From Pseudobutyrivibrio xylanivorans (lineage in GTDB: Bacteria > Bacillota > Clostridia > Lachnospirales > Lachnospiraceae): a DNA stretch of 64,000 nt. The notes under the pieces were generated by a model, which saw only the letters and a list, made by a program, of their open reading frames with translations, did no database searches and was not told the DNA's origin. Each line of letters begins with the position of its first letter. Position 1 is the stretch's first letter. The position numbers and the translations under genes were made by a program. The stretch spans positions 1 through 64,000 of the forward strand of contig NZ_VTVE01000004.1 of the NCBI RefSeq assembly GCF_010906925.1, given 5' to 3'. Of the stretch, positions 35,329 through 44,253 are shown piece by piece.

Positions 35329-36102
35329 ATGGAATCAATGAAAGTAAAAGAAAAAGCCCAGGTTTTAGAACAAATGAAGCTGGCTGAGGGAGTATACAGC
35401 TTGAAGCTTAAGACTACAGCTGCTGAGTATGCTGTCCCAGGTCAGTTCATAAGTATATACAGCAACAATGGAAGCAAGCTTCTTCCACGCCCAATCAGTA
35501 TCTGCGAGATTGATAAAAATGCAGGTACACTACGCGTAGTTTATCGTGTAGTAGGCGAGGGAACAGCTGAGTTTTCACAGTTAACTGCAGGAGATCAGGT
35601 AGAGGTTATGGGACCCCTTGGCAATGGATTCCCACTTGAGGGAGAAAAGACTGTAGTTGTTGGCGGTGGAATCGGTGTGCCTCCAATGCTTGAGCTTGCA
35701 AAGCAGCTTTCAGGCAGCGTAACAGCAGTTATGGGCTATAGAAATGACGACATGTTCCTTACAGAGGAATTTACAGATGTGGCAGCGGAGCTTATTATTG
35801 CCACAGATGATGGCTCAGTAGGAGTACATGGTACTGTGGTTGATGCCATGAAAGAAAATGATTTGGATGCAGATGTTATCTATGCTTGCGGCCCAAAGCC
35901 TATGCTAAGAGGCGTGGCTGAGTATGCGGCTGAGCGTGGAATCAAGTGCTATGTATCAATGGAAGAGCGCATGGCTTGCGGAGTAGGCGCATGTTTAGGA
36001 TGTGTATGCCAGTCTACTGAAAAAGACGACCACAGCCATGTTAACAATAAAAGGGTTTGCAAGGATGGACCAGTATTTCTTTCTACGGAGGTGGTGTTGT
36101 AA
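35329..36102 (+). CDS. pyrK: Dihydroorotate dehydrogenase electron-transfer subunit
   Basis: It carries FAD and a [2Fe-2S] cluster and passes electrons from PyrD to NAD+. The 257 residues include the FAD-binding LLPRPISICEID, the nucleotide-binding VVVGGGIGVPPMLELAK and the C-terminal cluster site CGVGACLGCVCQS with a further Cys in NKRVCKDGPVF. Starts at 35329 (AGGAG only 2 nt away) and 35338 (11 nt away) are both possible. The stop overlaps the pyrD start (TAATG). Confidence 0.93.
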   Translation: MESMKVKEKAQVLEQMKLAEGVYSLKLKTTAAEYAVPGQFISIYSNNGSKLLPRPISICEIDKNAGTLRVVYRVVGEGTAEFSQLTAGDQVEVMGPLGNGFPLEGEKTVVVGGGIGVPPMLELAKQLSGSVTAVMGYRNDDMFLTEEFTDVAAELIIATDDGSVGVHGTVVDAMKENDLDADVIYACGPKPMLRGVAEYAAERGIKCYVSMEERMACGVGACLGCVCQSTEKDDHSHVNNKRVCKDGPVFLSTEVVL

Positions 36103-37010
36103 TGAATACAAAAGTTACCATTGCAGGAGTTGAGTTTCAGAATCCTATTATGGAGGCTTCAGGCACCTTCGGTTCAGGAATGGAGTACTCAGAATTTGTA
36201 GACTTAAATAAGCTTGGCGCTGTTGTAACAAAGGGTGTTGCCAACGTGCCATGGCCAGGCAATCCAACACCTCGTATAGCTGAGGTTAGCTCAGGAATGC
36301 TTAATGCTATTGGCTTGCAGAATCCAGGTGTTGAGGTATTCTGCGAGAGAGATTTAAAATTCCTTGAGCAGTTTAAAGATGCCAGAGTGGTGGTTAATGT
36401 TTGCGGACATTCAGCCGAAGAATATATTGAAGTGGTAGACAGATTGGCTGGTGAATCTCGAGTAGATATGCTTGAAATCAACATTTCTTGCCCTAATGTT
36501 AAAGAGGGCGGAATTGCATTTGGACAGGATCCAAAGGCGGTTGAGGAGATTACAAAGTTGGTCAAGGCCCATGCAAAGCAGCCTATCATTATGAAGCTTT
36601 CGCCAAATGTTACTGATATAAAGGTAATGGCAAAAGCTGCAGAGGCAGGTGGAGCAGATGCCATATCACTTATCAATACTCTTACAGGTATGAAAATCGA
36701 TGTGGAACGTCAGAGCTTTGTCTTAGCTAATAAGACTGGCGGTATGTCAGGTCCAGCAGTTCATCCAATTGCAGTTAGAATGGTATATGAGTGTGCAAAT
36801 GCAGTAAACATCCCTATTATAGGAATGGGAGGCATTTCAACTTGGCAGGATGCAGTGGAAATGATGCTTGCTGGTGCAACAGCTGTATCTGTAGGGACAG
36901 CTAATTTTTACAATCCAACAGCGACACTTGATATTCTCTCAGGAATGAAAGATTATATGGTTCGCAAGAAAATCGATGATATAAATGATATAATAGGAAT
37001 TGTAAAATAG
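36102..37010 (+). CDS. pyrD: Dihydroorotate dehydrogenase, class 1B catalytic subunit
   Basis: It oxidises dihydroorotate to orotate with FMN. The 302 residues include MEASGTFGSGMEY, the ISCPNVKEGG motif with the catalytic Cys of class 1B, IMKLSPNV and the FMN phosphate site GMGGISTWQDAVEMMLAGA. The start at 36102 matches family N-termini (MNTKVTIAGVEFQNPI) and overlaps the pyrK stop; an in-frame extension to 36057 lies within pyrK. No terminator follows directly. Confidence 0.95.
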   Translation: MNTKVTIAGVEFQNPIMEASGTFGSGMEYSEFVDLNKLGAVVTKGVANVPWPGNPTPRIAEVSSGMLNAIGLQNPGVEVFCERDLKFLEQFKDARVVVNVCGHSAEEYIEVVDRLAGESRVDMLEINISCPNVKEGGIAFGQDPKAVEEITKLVKAHAKQPIIMKLSPNVTDIKVMAKAAEAGGADAISLINTLTGMKIDVERQSFVLANKTGGMSGPAVHPIAVRMVYECANAVNIPIIGMGGISTWQDAVEMMLAGATAVSVGTANFYNPTATLDILSGMKDYMVRKKIDDINDIIGIVK

Positions 37011-37140
37011 AATTGATTGACACTTATCCCGATGTTCACAGAAAAATCAGACAATATACTCAGAAATTTCCGTGACACATTTAAATCGATTTGCTAAACT
37101 TTTATTACATCGACACACTATGTGAAAGGAGGGGGAGCTG

Positions 37141-37839
37141 ATGAAGTTCAAGAGAATAGGCGAGGATAAAATACGCTGCGTCATCACCAAAGAAGAAATG
37201 GAACAGAACGGCATGGAGCTTGGAGATTTCGTCAGTGACCAGGAAAAGACCCAAAGCTTTATCAGGGATATTTTAGCTGAGGCATGCGAGACTTTAGGTA
37301 TGGAGACTCACGCCAAGGCTTATAGTGTTCAGATGACAGTTATGCCACAGGGCGATGTTGCATTACTTATATCCCCAGATTCAAGTTCAGGACTGGCAAC
37401 TGCAATTGAGGAATTGAAGAAACATTTAACAGGTTTACAGGAGACACTTTCTACGACTAAGAATCCACCTCCTATTTCAGCCAGCACAGCTGATGTACCG
37501 GTGCAGAACGCAACAGTACTTAAGGACGAGAGAGACGAGGTTACAGATCAGTATCTTGATACACCGTTGTGGGCTATTCTTCCAGATTTGGATGCTGCTA
37601 TCGAATTGTGCAAGCATGTTCCAAAGTATGAGGGAATTAAGAGCTCGCTTTACCGTTATGGCGATGATTACTATATCAAGCTTAACTTCCAGCTAACACG
37701 TCGCCAGATTTCAGCAGTGATTCTTGTTATTGCTGAGTTCGCAAGTCAGATGTTTACAGAGAGCTTTGATGGAGCATTTCTATTAGAGCATGGAGATCTT
37801 ATAAGCGATGATTGCGTAAATGTTTTATCTCAGATTTAA
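37141..37839 (+). CDS. mecA: Adaptor protein MecA
   Basis: MecA brings substrates to the ClpC-ClpP protease. The 232 residues begin MKFKRIGEDKIRCVITKEE, with the N-terminal target-binding domain (1-~85). A linker rich in Thr, Pro and Ser follows, then a C-terminal ClpC-binding domain (PDLDAAIELCKHV, YRYGDDYYIKLNF). AAAGGAGGGGGAGCTG is a very strong ribosome site. It stands alone, 130 bp after pyrD. Family-typical length. Confidence 0.9.
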   Translation: MKFKRIGEDKIRCVITKEEMEQNGMELGDFVSDQEKTQSFIRDILAEACETLGMETHAKAYSVQMTVMPQGDVALLISPDSSSGLATAIEELKKHLTGLQETLSTTKNPPPISASTADVPVQNATVLKDERDEVTDQYLDTPLWAILPDLDAAIELCKHVPKYEGIKSSLYRYGDDYYIKLNFQLTRRQISAVILVIAEFASQMFTESFDGAFLLEHGDLISDDCVNVLSQI

Positions 37840-37852
37840 ATATGACTTTTTT

Positions 37853-37886
37853 AAATGGCACTTGGATTATTCCAGTGCCATTTTTT
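37853..37886 (+). terminator. Intrinsic terminator after mecA
   Basis: A stem AAATGGCACTTGGA with TCCAGTGCCATTT and a short loop, followed by TTTTTT. Confidence 0.9.
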
Positions 37887-37925
37887 ATTGGAAAATAAGC
37901 TTGGCAAAAAAAATTTAGAAAAGTG

Positions 37926-37981
37926 TTGACAAATGAAATTCGATTGCGTACAATCTATTCATAAAATCAATTGCGCACAAT
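37926..37981 (+). promoter_or_regulatory. Promoter with two MarR/OhrR-type operators, gpx
   Basis: TTGACA (37926) and TACAAT (37949) are 17 bp apart. GATTG-CGTA-CAATC (37942-37955) overlaps the -10 and ATTG-CGCA-CAAT (37970-37981) lies just downstream. Such paired TTGCG-type palindromes are typical of MarR-family peroxide or organic-hydroperoxide sensors. The regulator is not in the window. Confidence 0.7.
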
Positions 37982-38032
37982 CGAATTAAACAATTAGAGA
38001 GTATTAATGATTATTTTAAGGAGGACAAGACA

Positions 38033-38575
38033 ATGGGATTTTATGATTTATCAGTTGAGAAGTCAGATGGCACACAGCTTTCAATGGCTGACTTAAAAGG
38101 CAAGGTAGTTTTAGTAGTTAACACAGCTACAGGTTGTGGATTTACACCACAGTACGAGCCAATCGAAAAGATGTATGAGAAGTATCATGAGCAGGGATTT
38201 GAGGTAGTTGATGTACCTTGCAACCAGTTCGCAGGTCAGACACCAGGCAACGATGAAGAGATTCATGAGTTCTGCCAGCTCAACTACAACACACAGTTCC
38301 CTCAGATGAAGAAGGCTGATGTTAACGGTGACAATGCCATCGAGTTATTCAAGTATCTTAAGTCTCAGAAGGGATTTGAAGGATTTGGAAAGGGCCCTGC
38401 AGCTCTTGCAATGGGCGTAATGCTTAAGAAGATTGACAAGGATTACAAGAACAATCCTGATATCAAGTGGAACTTCACAAAGTTTGTTATTGACCGCGAA
38501 GGCAACGTAGTTGCACGCTTCGAGCCAACAGCTGACATGAAGAAGGTTGAGGAGTGCGTAGCAAGCCTCATGTAA
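38033..38575 (+). CDS. Glutathione peroxidase family thiol peroxidase
   Basis: It reduces hydroperoxides, in bacteria of this kind usually with thioredoxin rather than glutathione. The 180 residues include the peroxidatic Cys35 in NTATGCGFTPQY, Gln65 in CNQFAG, and Trp146/Asn147 in KWNFTKF. The codon at 35 is TGT (Cys), not a selenocysteine TGA. AAGGAGGACAAGACA is the ribosome site. The MarR-type operators upstream support peroxide-responsive control. Confidence 0.93.
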   Translation: MGFYDLSVEKSDGTQLSMADLKGKVVLVVNTATGCGFTPQYEPIEKMYEKYHEQGFEVVDVPCNQFAGQTPGNDEEIHEFCQLNYNTQFPQMKKADVNGDNAIELFKYLKSQKGFEGFGKGPAALAMGVMLKKIDKDYKNNPDIKWNFTKFVIDREGNVVARFEPTADMKKVEECVASLM

Positions 38576-38679
38576 TACCACACCTGCCTGTTTAATACAG
38601 GCCATAATTTAACATTTTCAATAGAAAGTGTTTCCAGTTGTAATACAAATAGAATTTCTCCATATTTACTTATACAAAA

Positions 38680-38735
38680 AACATGTGGCATAGTCTTTTG
38701 AATCCCTCATTTTTCAAAAGCAGCCACATGTTTTT
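38680..38735 (+). terminator. Intrinsic terminator after gpx
   Basis: Two nested stems, AACATGTGGC/GCCACATGTT and CTTTTGAA/TTTCAAAAG, are followed by TTTTTATTT. The surrounding 38576-38959 is A/T-rich and shows no gene. Confidence 0.85.
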
Positions 38736-38959
38736 ATTTGCTTAATCTTGACAGAATTAGTGAAGTAATGATATAAAATTAAAGTCTTTTTACATTTCAA
38801 TTTTTATCTTTTTTCGGTTTTTCGAATTTACATCCCACTTGTTTTTATGAAAAATAGTTGGCTAAGTTAATATTGCTATTTAGGGAAAATTAATTGCATT
38901 ATAAAATAGCGTAGTATTTATCTATATATCGAATAATTTTAAATAAAGGAGGTTTTGTT

Positions 38960-39730
38960 ATTCAAACATATTTAGAAATTCATAGGAGAAAAATCTTAAA
39001 AGAAATAAAAGAAATCGAGCGAGAAATCAGAAGACTGCCTGAAGGCTCCCTGCAAGTACATGTAAATAAAAAATATTATCGTTGGTACCATGAGAAAAAT
39101 GGTCAGACGAAATACCTTCCTAAAAAGGAATTTAATGTAGCAAGATTACTTGCTAGAAAGCAATACTTACTTCTTCGTAAAAATTATTTATTAGATCAAT
39201 TATATTCAATTAATCACATAATCGATGCTTGTCTAGATTCAAAGATAAAACTAGATGAATTTATCTCATCAAGTCGTTTTTCTGCTTTACTTCAATCAAC
39301 AATCCCTCAAAATAAACAAATAAACAATTGGAACAAACAAAGTTACGAGACTAATCCAAATTATAAGAGCCAACTGACATTTACATGTCCATCAGGAAAT
39401 GTAGTGAGATCTAAATCTGAGGTGTTTATCGATATGGCTCTGCATCAGAAATCTATTCCATACCGATATGAATGCAAACTTTTAATCGGAGATAGAGAAT
39501 TCTACCCGGATTTCACATTAATACATCCTTTGACAAAAGAAATAATTTATTGGGAGCATTTTGGAAAAATGGACGATGCAGATTATGCCAATAAAGCTAT
39601 GGCTAAAATGAAGCTATATCATTCTGCAGGGATTATACCTGGGAAAAACCTCATCATCACTTTTGAAACAAAGGATAGGCCATTTACTTTTAATGATGCG
39701 ATGGCGGCACTGGTCCAGTATGGACTGTGA
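38960..39730 (+). CDS. PD-(D/E)XK/Vsr-like nuclease-fold protein, apparent ATT start
   Basis: The frame is open from ATT 38960 to 39730 (256 residues). AAAGGAGGT ends 6-7 nt before this ATT, and no ATG, GTG or TTG in frame lies near it; GTG 39404 is well inside the protein. The N-terminal half is a basic coiled coil (KILKEIKEIEREIRRL) with a YYRWYHEKNGQTKYLPK module seen in related proteins. The C-terminal half has SKSEVFIDMAL, FYPDFTLIHPLTKEIIYWEH and a FGKMDD segment, the D...E-x-[HK]-like core of Vsr/PD-(D/E)XK folds. Role unknown, possibly DNA processing. Confidence 0.75.
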   Translation: MQTYLEIHRRKILKEIKEIEREIRRLPEGSLQVHVNKKYYRWYHEKNGQTKYLPKKEFNVARLLARKQYLLLRKNYLLDQLYSINHIIDACLDSKIKLDEFISSSRFSALLQSTIPQNKQINNWNKQSYETNPNYKSQLTFTCPSGNVVRSKSEVFIDMALHQKSIPYRYECKLLIGDREFYPDFTLIHPLTKEIIYWEHFGKMDDADYANKAMAKMKLYHSAGIIPGKNLIITFETKDRPFTFNDAMAALVQYGL

Positions 39731-40211
39731 TGAGAATCCTAGTGAATATGGTAGATGTTTGGCGTTTGGTAGGAGAGTTTTAGGAAATGTTTTTATTGAG
39801 AGGATAGTTGTTGAACACTGGATTGCATTTATGGAGCGGAGCTTTGTCCCTTTGTCTGTGGATTCTGCAGAAAGCTATTGTTTGCGTTAGCCACGGACAA
39901 TTTTTGGAGAGAAGAAGTGGTTTTTGTCCGCGCAACGAGTGTAAAGCTTATTTTTAAGTTAGTCACGGACAAAAAAACGCGATTTTAAGAAAATTATGTC
40001 TGTGGAAAAAGAGAAATCAAGACGTATCGACAGGCGGCGGACAAAAACAGGGAGAATGCAAATGAAATTGTCCGTGACTGGCGAGAAATCAAGGCATATC
40101 GCGAGATGACGGACAAAAACAGAGAGAATGCAAATGAAATTGTCTGTGACTGACGAAAAATAGCAGGAATAGAGCTGTCGACGGAAACGACTGGAATGGA
40201 TAGAAGAAAAA
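39731..40211. repeat. Non-coding repeat region with 72-bp tandem repeat and GGACAAAAA motifs
   Basis: Two direct 72-bp units (40012-40083 and 40084-40155, starting AGAAATCAAG) differ at a few bases. Across the region TTTTTGTCCG or its complement and GTCCGTGAC-like sequences recur about ten times on both strands (near 39898, 39923, 39964, 40037, 40069, 40109 and elsewhere). No credible gene is present. Confidence 0.75.
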
Positions 40212-40239
40212 GTCCCCCAAAGAAAAAGTTTTGGGGGAC
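40212..40239 (-). terminator. Terminator of the small minus-strand membrane gene
   Basis: GTCCCCCAAA pairs with TTTGGGGGAC, with an 8-nt loop; on the minus strand the stem is followed by CTTTTTCTTC. Confidence 0.8.
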
Positions 40240-40261
40240 GTAATTACTAAAATGATGTATT

Positions 40262-40657
40262 TTATCGATTCTTTATTAACTTAATGATTCCCTTGATGAT
40301 GCCACGGACTACGGCGAAGATTAGGAACATGAGCATGAAGCCCCAGACACCGAATACAATGTCGTTGAAGTCCATGACGCCTGTGTGGGTAACTTTTTGA
40401 CCGATTTCAATGGCAAATGTAAGCAGGATAATAAGTGTGAAAACATAAATCCAGCTGATGGCAAGAACATGACCGCTCTTTGCCAAAAGAGTAAAGAGTG
40501 GGTGCACGATAAAAATCATAATCATGCCAATTACACCGATTACAATGAAATGAAGCTGCTTGTCAGTGAAATTTGCCTCGTATGAATCGTTTAAGGACAA
40601 AAAGTACGTATGGAAGTAAGTAATTATGTCAATAATGCCATATAAAAAATTGTTCAT
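40262..40657 (-). CDS. Small polytopic membrane protein (131 aa)
   Basis: This is the only minus-strand gene in the window. The start is set at ATG 40657 (MNNFLYGIIDI), 6 nt after GGAGAGA; an upstream in-frame extension would overlap the divergent pfk start. There are three or four TM segments (IVIGVIGMIMIFIVHPLFTLL, ISWIYVFTLIILLTFAIEIG, VFGVWGFMLMFLIFAVV) with a Gln/Lys/Thr/Asp loop. The pattern IEIGQ...DFNDI is reminiscent of VanZ-like or small rhomboid-free membrane proteins; no firm family. Confidence 0.7.
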   Translation of the reverse strand: MNNFLYGIIDIITYFHTYFLSLNDSYEANFTDKQLHFIVIGVIGMIMIFIVHPLFTLLAKSGHVLAISWIYVFTLIILLTFAIEIGQKVTHTGVMDFNDIVFGVWGFMLMFLIFAVVRGIIKGIIKLIKNR

Positions 40658-40723
40658 AAAATGTCTCTCCTGTGTTACAATCATCCCAACAGATACTCTA
40701 ATTTCATAGGGAGGATATTTATT

Positions 40724-41935
40724 ATGGGTAACGTAATAGTAGCACAATCAGGTGGCCCGACTGTGGCTATCAATGCCAGTCTTGCTGGTGTAATTGAAGG
40801 TACAATTGGTTCAAACTACGATAAAATCTATGGATCGATTAATGGCATCTTGGGTATTCGAGATGACAATATAATTGATTTATCTGCTATCGTGGCTTCA
40901 GACCCTCATTTCTTAAAGCGTTTAAAGACAACTCCAGCTATGTATCTAGGTTCATGTCGTTTTAAACTTCCAGCCATTGACTCTGGTGACCCTATCTATA
41001 ATACATTATTTGAACAATTTAACAAATACCAAATAGAGGCATTTTTCTATATTGGCGGCAATGACTCTATGGATACAGTAGACAAGCTTTCTGCATATGC
41101 AGCACAGATTGGCTCTGATATTAGATTCGTTGGCGTGCCAAAGACAGTTGATAATGACCTTTGTGTAACAGACCACACACCAGGTTTTGGTTCAGCTGCA
41201 AAATACATTGCAACTTCTACAATGGAAGTTATTTTCGATGCACAGATTTACGACAACCCAAGTGTTACTATTATCGAGGTAATGGGACGCGATGCCGGAT
41301 GGCTTACAGCTGCAACATCCCTTGCAAAGACAGAGTGTTGCGATGGTCCTGATCTTATCTATCTTCCAGAGGTTGCATTTGATAAGGAAAAGTTCATCCA
41401 GGATGTTAAATCAATTCTCGGAGAAAAGACCAATGTTGTTGTTGCAGTTTCTGAGGGAATAAGAGATGCTCAGGGTGAGTATATTTCTGCATCAACAGGC
41501 ACACTTGATAATTTTGGTCATGCTCAGCTTTCAGGTGCTGGCAAGACATTAGAGTATCTTGTAAAGGACAAGCTTGGCGTTAAGGTTCGTTCAATCGAGG
41601 TAAATGTTCTTCAGAGAGCAGCAGCTCATATGTCCAGCCTTACAGACATCAATGAGTCAGAGGCAATTGGCAAAAAGGCTGTAGATATTGCTGAGGAAGG
41701 TGTTACTGGCGCAATGGTTACAATGGAGCGTATCAGCAATGCACCTTATGAGATAAAGTTTGATTATGCAAAGATTCATGACATTGCAAATGAGGCTAAG
41801 GAAGTACCTCAGGATTGGATTAATCCAGAGCACAACGGTGTTACAAAGGACATGTTAATGTACCTTAGACCGCTTGTAATTGGTCTCCCAGATGTGGAGT
41901 ACAGAGATGGACTTCCAGTATTCGTAACTAGATAA
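40724..41935 (+). CDS. 6-phosphofructokinase, PPi-type signature
   Basis: It phosphorylates fructose 6-phosphate. The 403 residues include the N-terminal AQSGGPTVAINASLAG, GGNDSMDTVDKL, VPKTVDNDL and EVMGRDAGWLTAA. The Asp in GGND and Lys in PKTVDND mark the pyrophosphate-using enzymes, where ATP-dependent forms have Gly at the first site. ATG 40724 follows AGGGAGGATATTT; 40661 in frame overlaps the divergent gene. It is expressed alone and closed by a terminator. Confidence 0.9.
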   Translation: MGNVIVAQSGGPTVAINASLAGVIEGTIGSNYDKIYGSINGILGIRDDNIIDLSAIVASDPHFLKRLKTTPAMYLGSCRFKLPAIDSGDPIYNTLFEQFNKYQIEAFFYIGGNDSMDTVDKLSAYAAQIGSDIRFVGVPKTVDNDLCVTDHTPGFGSAAKYIATSTMEVIFDAQIYDNPSVTIIEVMGRDAGWLTAATSLAKTECCDGPDLIYLPEVAFDKEKFIQDVKSILGEKTNVVVAVSEGIRDAQGEYISASTGTLDNFGHAQLSGAGKTLEYLVKDKLGVKVRSIEVNVLQRAAAHMSSLTDINESEAIGKKAVDIAEEGVTGAMVTMERISNAPYEIKFDYAKIHDIANEAKEVPQDWINPEHNGVTKDMLMYLRPLVIGLPDVEYRDGLPVFVTR

Positions 41936-41963
41936 ATATGTTGCAATAAAATACAAGCCTATG

Positions 41964-42005
41964 TTGCACGGTGGATTATTAAGGTAATCTACCGTGCAAT
42001 TTTTT
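41964..42005 (+). terminator. Intrinsic terminator after phosphofructokinase
   Basis: A 15-bp stem (TTGCACGGTGGATTA with TAATCTACCGTGCAA, one G-T pair) and six T. Confidence 0.92.
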
Positions 42006-42129
42006 GTTAAAAATACAGAAAAAAATTAAAAGATACAGCCCCAAGCATTAAATAGAATAGTATTTGTCAAAATGAAGATTGATTAATAAAGTTCTTATTT
42101 TCTAATAGTTTTTAAAGGAGTCTAAAATT

Positions 42130-44253
42130 ATGGGAAAAGTCAATTTAATCATTGATGGCAAAGCTATTGTGGCAGATGAGTCAAAGACTGTCCTTGAGGC
42201 AGCTCTTGATAATGGAATCTACATCCCTCATCTATGTCATCATGATGATTTACATCCAAATGGTGGATGCCGTCTCTGTGTGGTGAAACAGGACGGAGTA
42301 GACGGTGTGATTACTTCATGCTCAACCAAGGTAAAAGAGGGTATGGTGATTACAACAAAAGATGAGACAGCTGAAAAGGTTAGAAAGCTTTCAGTGGACT
42401 TGATGTTTAAGACTCATCCAAGTGAATGTGTAGGTTGCCCAAAGTATGGCAAGTGCCAGCTGGCATCTATCTCACAGTATGTAGGTGATTCTGGCAGAGA
42501 CCTACGTCAGCAAAAGTTACCTCTTATTGAAAATGAAGAAAATCCATTGATGCTTCACGAAATGTATCGATGCATTCTCTGCGGTAGATGCGTGCGAGCA
42601 TGTTCTGAGCTTCGCGGCGTGGGGGCCCTTAAATTTGAAAAAGTTGATGGCAGAATGAAGGTTGTTATTAACGGTAAGAGCCTTGAGGATGCAGGCTGCC
42701 AGTTCTGTGGAGCTTGCGTTGAGGTATGTCCTACTGGTTCAATCCGTGACAAGGTTGGTGTATTCAAAGATGACCCAGGCCTCAGCCGTGAAATGACACT
42801 TGTTCCTTGTAGCGAGGGATGCCCTGCACATATCAATGTGCCTAAATACATTAGATTTATTAAGGAAGGCAACTTCCCAGCTGCAGCAGCAACAGTTCGT
42901 GAAAAGGCGCCATTTCCAGAGTCACTTGGATACATATGTGTTCATTCATGCGAGCTTCAGTGTAAGAGAAATCATCTTGATGGCCCACTTTCTATCAGAA
43001 ATCTAAAGAGATTTGCAGCTAGTCAGGATGATGGTAGCTGGAAAGCAAATGCTTTCATGAAGGAATCTACAGGCAAGAAGGTGGCTGTAATCGGCGCAGG
43101 TCCTGCAGGACTTACAGCAGGATACTATCTTAAGAAGCTTGGCCATGAGGTAACCATTTTTGAAAAGCTCCCACAGGCAGGTGGACAGATGAGATATGGC
43201 ATTCCTTCTTATAGACTTCCTAGAGAGGTTCTTGATAGAGAAATCGCTGAAATAGAGTCAATCGGAGTGGAAATCAAGTGCAATCAGGATGTTAAGTCGG
43301 CAGCCGAACTTAAGGCTCAGGGCTACGATGCAGTATTCGTGTCAGTTGGAACTCATGCCGGTAACAGACTTCCACTTGAGGGCAATGATTTACCAGGTGT
43401 TTATCTCAATGCAGATTTCCTCCGTTCTATCAACCTAGGAAAGCCATTTGAAGTAGGTGAGAATGTAGTTGTTCTCGGTGGCGGAAATGTAGCAATAGAC
43501 TGTGCTGAGTCGGCACTACGACTTGGTGCTAAGCATGTAGTTATGACATGTCTTGAGGCTCCAGATAAGATGACTGCTTCTGAAGAGGAAGTTACATGGG
43601 CCAAGGAAGATGGAATCATAGTTGAAAATTCACGTACATTCGATGCAATAGAGTCAGAAAATGGCAAGGTGACAGGCCTTACTGTTACTGGAATAGAGGG
43701 ACTTAAATTTGGCCCTAAGGGACCTGAGTTTACACGAATCCCAGATTCCACAGTTACTTTCCCTGCCGATACAGTTATTTTTGCTGTTGGCCAGCATCCT
43801 GACATTACAGAGGAATTTGGTCTAGAGCTTAACAGAGGACGTATTGCTACAAATGATGGTCATAAGACATCGGTGGAAGGCATTTATGCAGCAGGTGATG
43901 CTGTTACAGGAACACGTTCAGTTATTGCAGCTATTGCAGAGGCTAGAGAGGCTGTTTCTGAAATAGATAAGTTCCTTGGCGGTGATGGAAATATTGAAGA
44001 AAAACTTGCGCCAGAGCAGATAGCTAATCCTTGCATTGGAAAAAATGAGAACCTGACAAAGACTCATAGAAATGAGCCAACAGTTACAGAAGTCGATGCT
44101 AGAAAATGTAACTTTGAGCCTATGGATTTGGGATTTGATTGCAACAAGGCAGGTTGCGAGGCAAGTCGTTGCCTACAGTGTGACCTTCGAGTACAGATTT
44201 CTCCACAGAAATTCTGGAGTGATTTTTTGGCAGAGGAAGGAGGTCAGCAGTAA
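42130..44253 (+). CDS. Ferredoxin/GltD-type NAD(P)H-flavin oxidoreductase
   Basis: Domains in order: [2Fe-2S] ferredoxin (Cys36, 47, 50, 64); a NuoG-like His-Cys3 [4Fe-4S] site (His96, Cys100, 103, 109); two [4Fe-4S] clusters (Cys148-158 and 190-200); then a GltD-like module with the SEGCPAHINVPKYIR cluster region, FAD site VAVIGAGPAGLTAGYY, NAD(P) site VVVLGGGNVAIDCAE and GIYAAGDAVTGTRSVIAA. A C-terminal CxxxxCLQC motif ends it. It probably passes electrons between NAD(P)H and a ferredoxin-like chain with the NuoF-like partner encoded next (TAATG overlap). The final acceptor may be the flavoprotein at 45589. TTGTCA at 42064 is a possible -35. Confidence 0.85.
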   Translation: MGKVNLIIDGKAIVADESKTVLEAALDNGIYIPHLCHHDDLHPNGGCRLCVVKQDGVDGVITSCSTKVKEGMVITTKDETAEKVRKLSVDLMFKTHPSECVGCPKYGKCQLASISQYVGDSGRDLRQQKLPLIENEENPLMLHEMYRCILCGRCVRACSELRGVGALKFEKVDGRMKVVINGKSLEDAGCQFCGACVEVCPTGSIRDKVGVFKDDPGLSREMTLVPCSEGCPAHINVPKYIRFIKEGNFPAAAATVREKAPFPESLGYICVHSCELQCKRNHLDGPLSIRNLKRFAASQDDGSWKANAFMKESTGKKVAVIGAGPAGLTAGYYLKKLGHEVTIFEKLPQAGGQMRYGIPSYRLPREVLDREIAEIESIGVEIKCNQDVKSAAELKAQGYDAVFVSVGTHAGNRLPLEGNDLPGVYLNADFLRSINLGKPFEVGENVVVLGGGNVAIDCAESALRLGAKHVVMTCLEAPDKMTASEEEVTWAKEDGIIVENSRTFDAIESENGKVTGLTVTGIEGLKFGPKGPEFTRIPDSTVTFPADTVIFAVGQHPDITEEFGLELNRGRIATNDGHKTSVEGIYAAGDAVTGTRSVIAAIAEAREAVSEIDKFLGGDGNIEEKLAPEQIANPCIGKNENLTKTHRNEPTVTEVDARKCNFEPMDLGFDCNKAGCEASRCLQCDLRVQISPQKFWSDFLAEEGGQQ

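Noticed and set aside
36137-36676. Minus-strand frame of 179 codons
   Set aside because: It lies wholly inside pyrD, whose protein sequence is unmistakable.
38033-38575. Selenocysteine glutathione peroxidase
   Set aside because: The peroxidatic codon is TGT (Cys), with no in-frame TGA.
39404-39730. A separate gene starting at GTG 39404
   Set aside because: The same frame is open with coding character back to ATT 38960 behind a strong ribosome site; the GTG is internal.
39890-40170. CRISPR array
   Set aside because: The repeats are 72 bp units directly adjoining each other and short scattered motifs, without regular spacers or cas genes.
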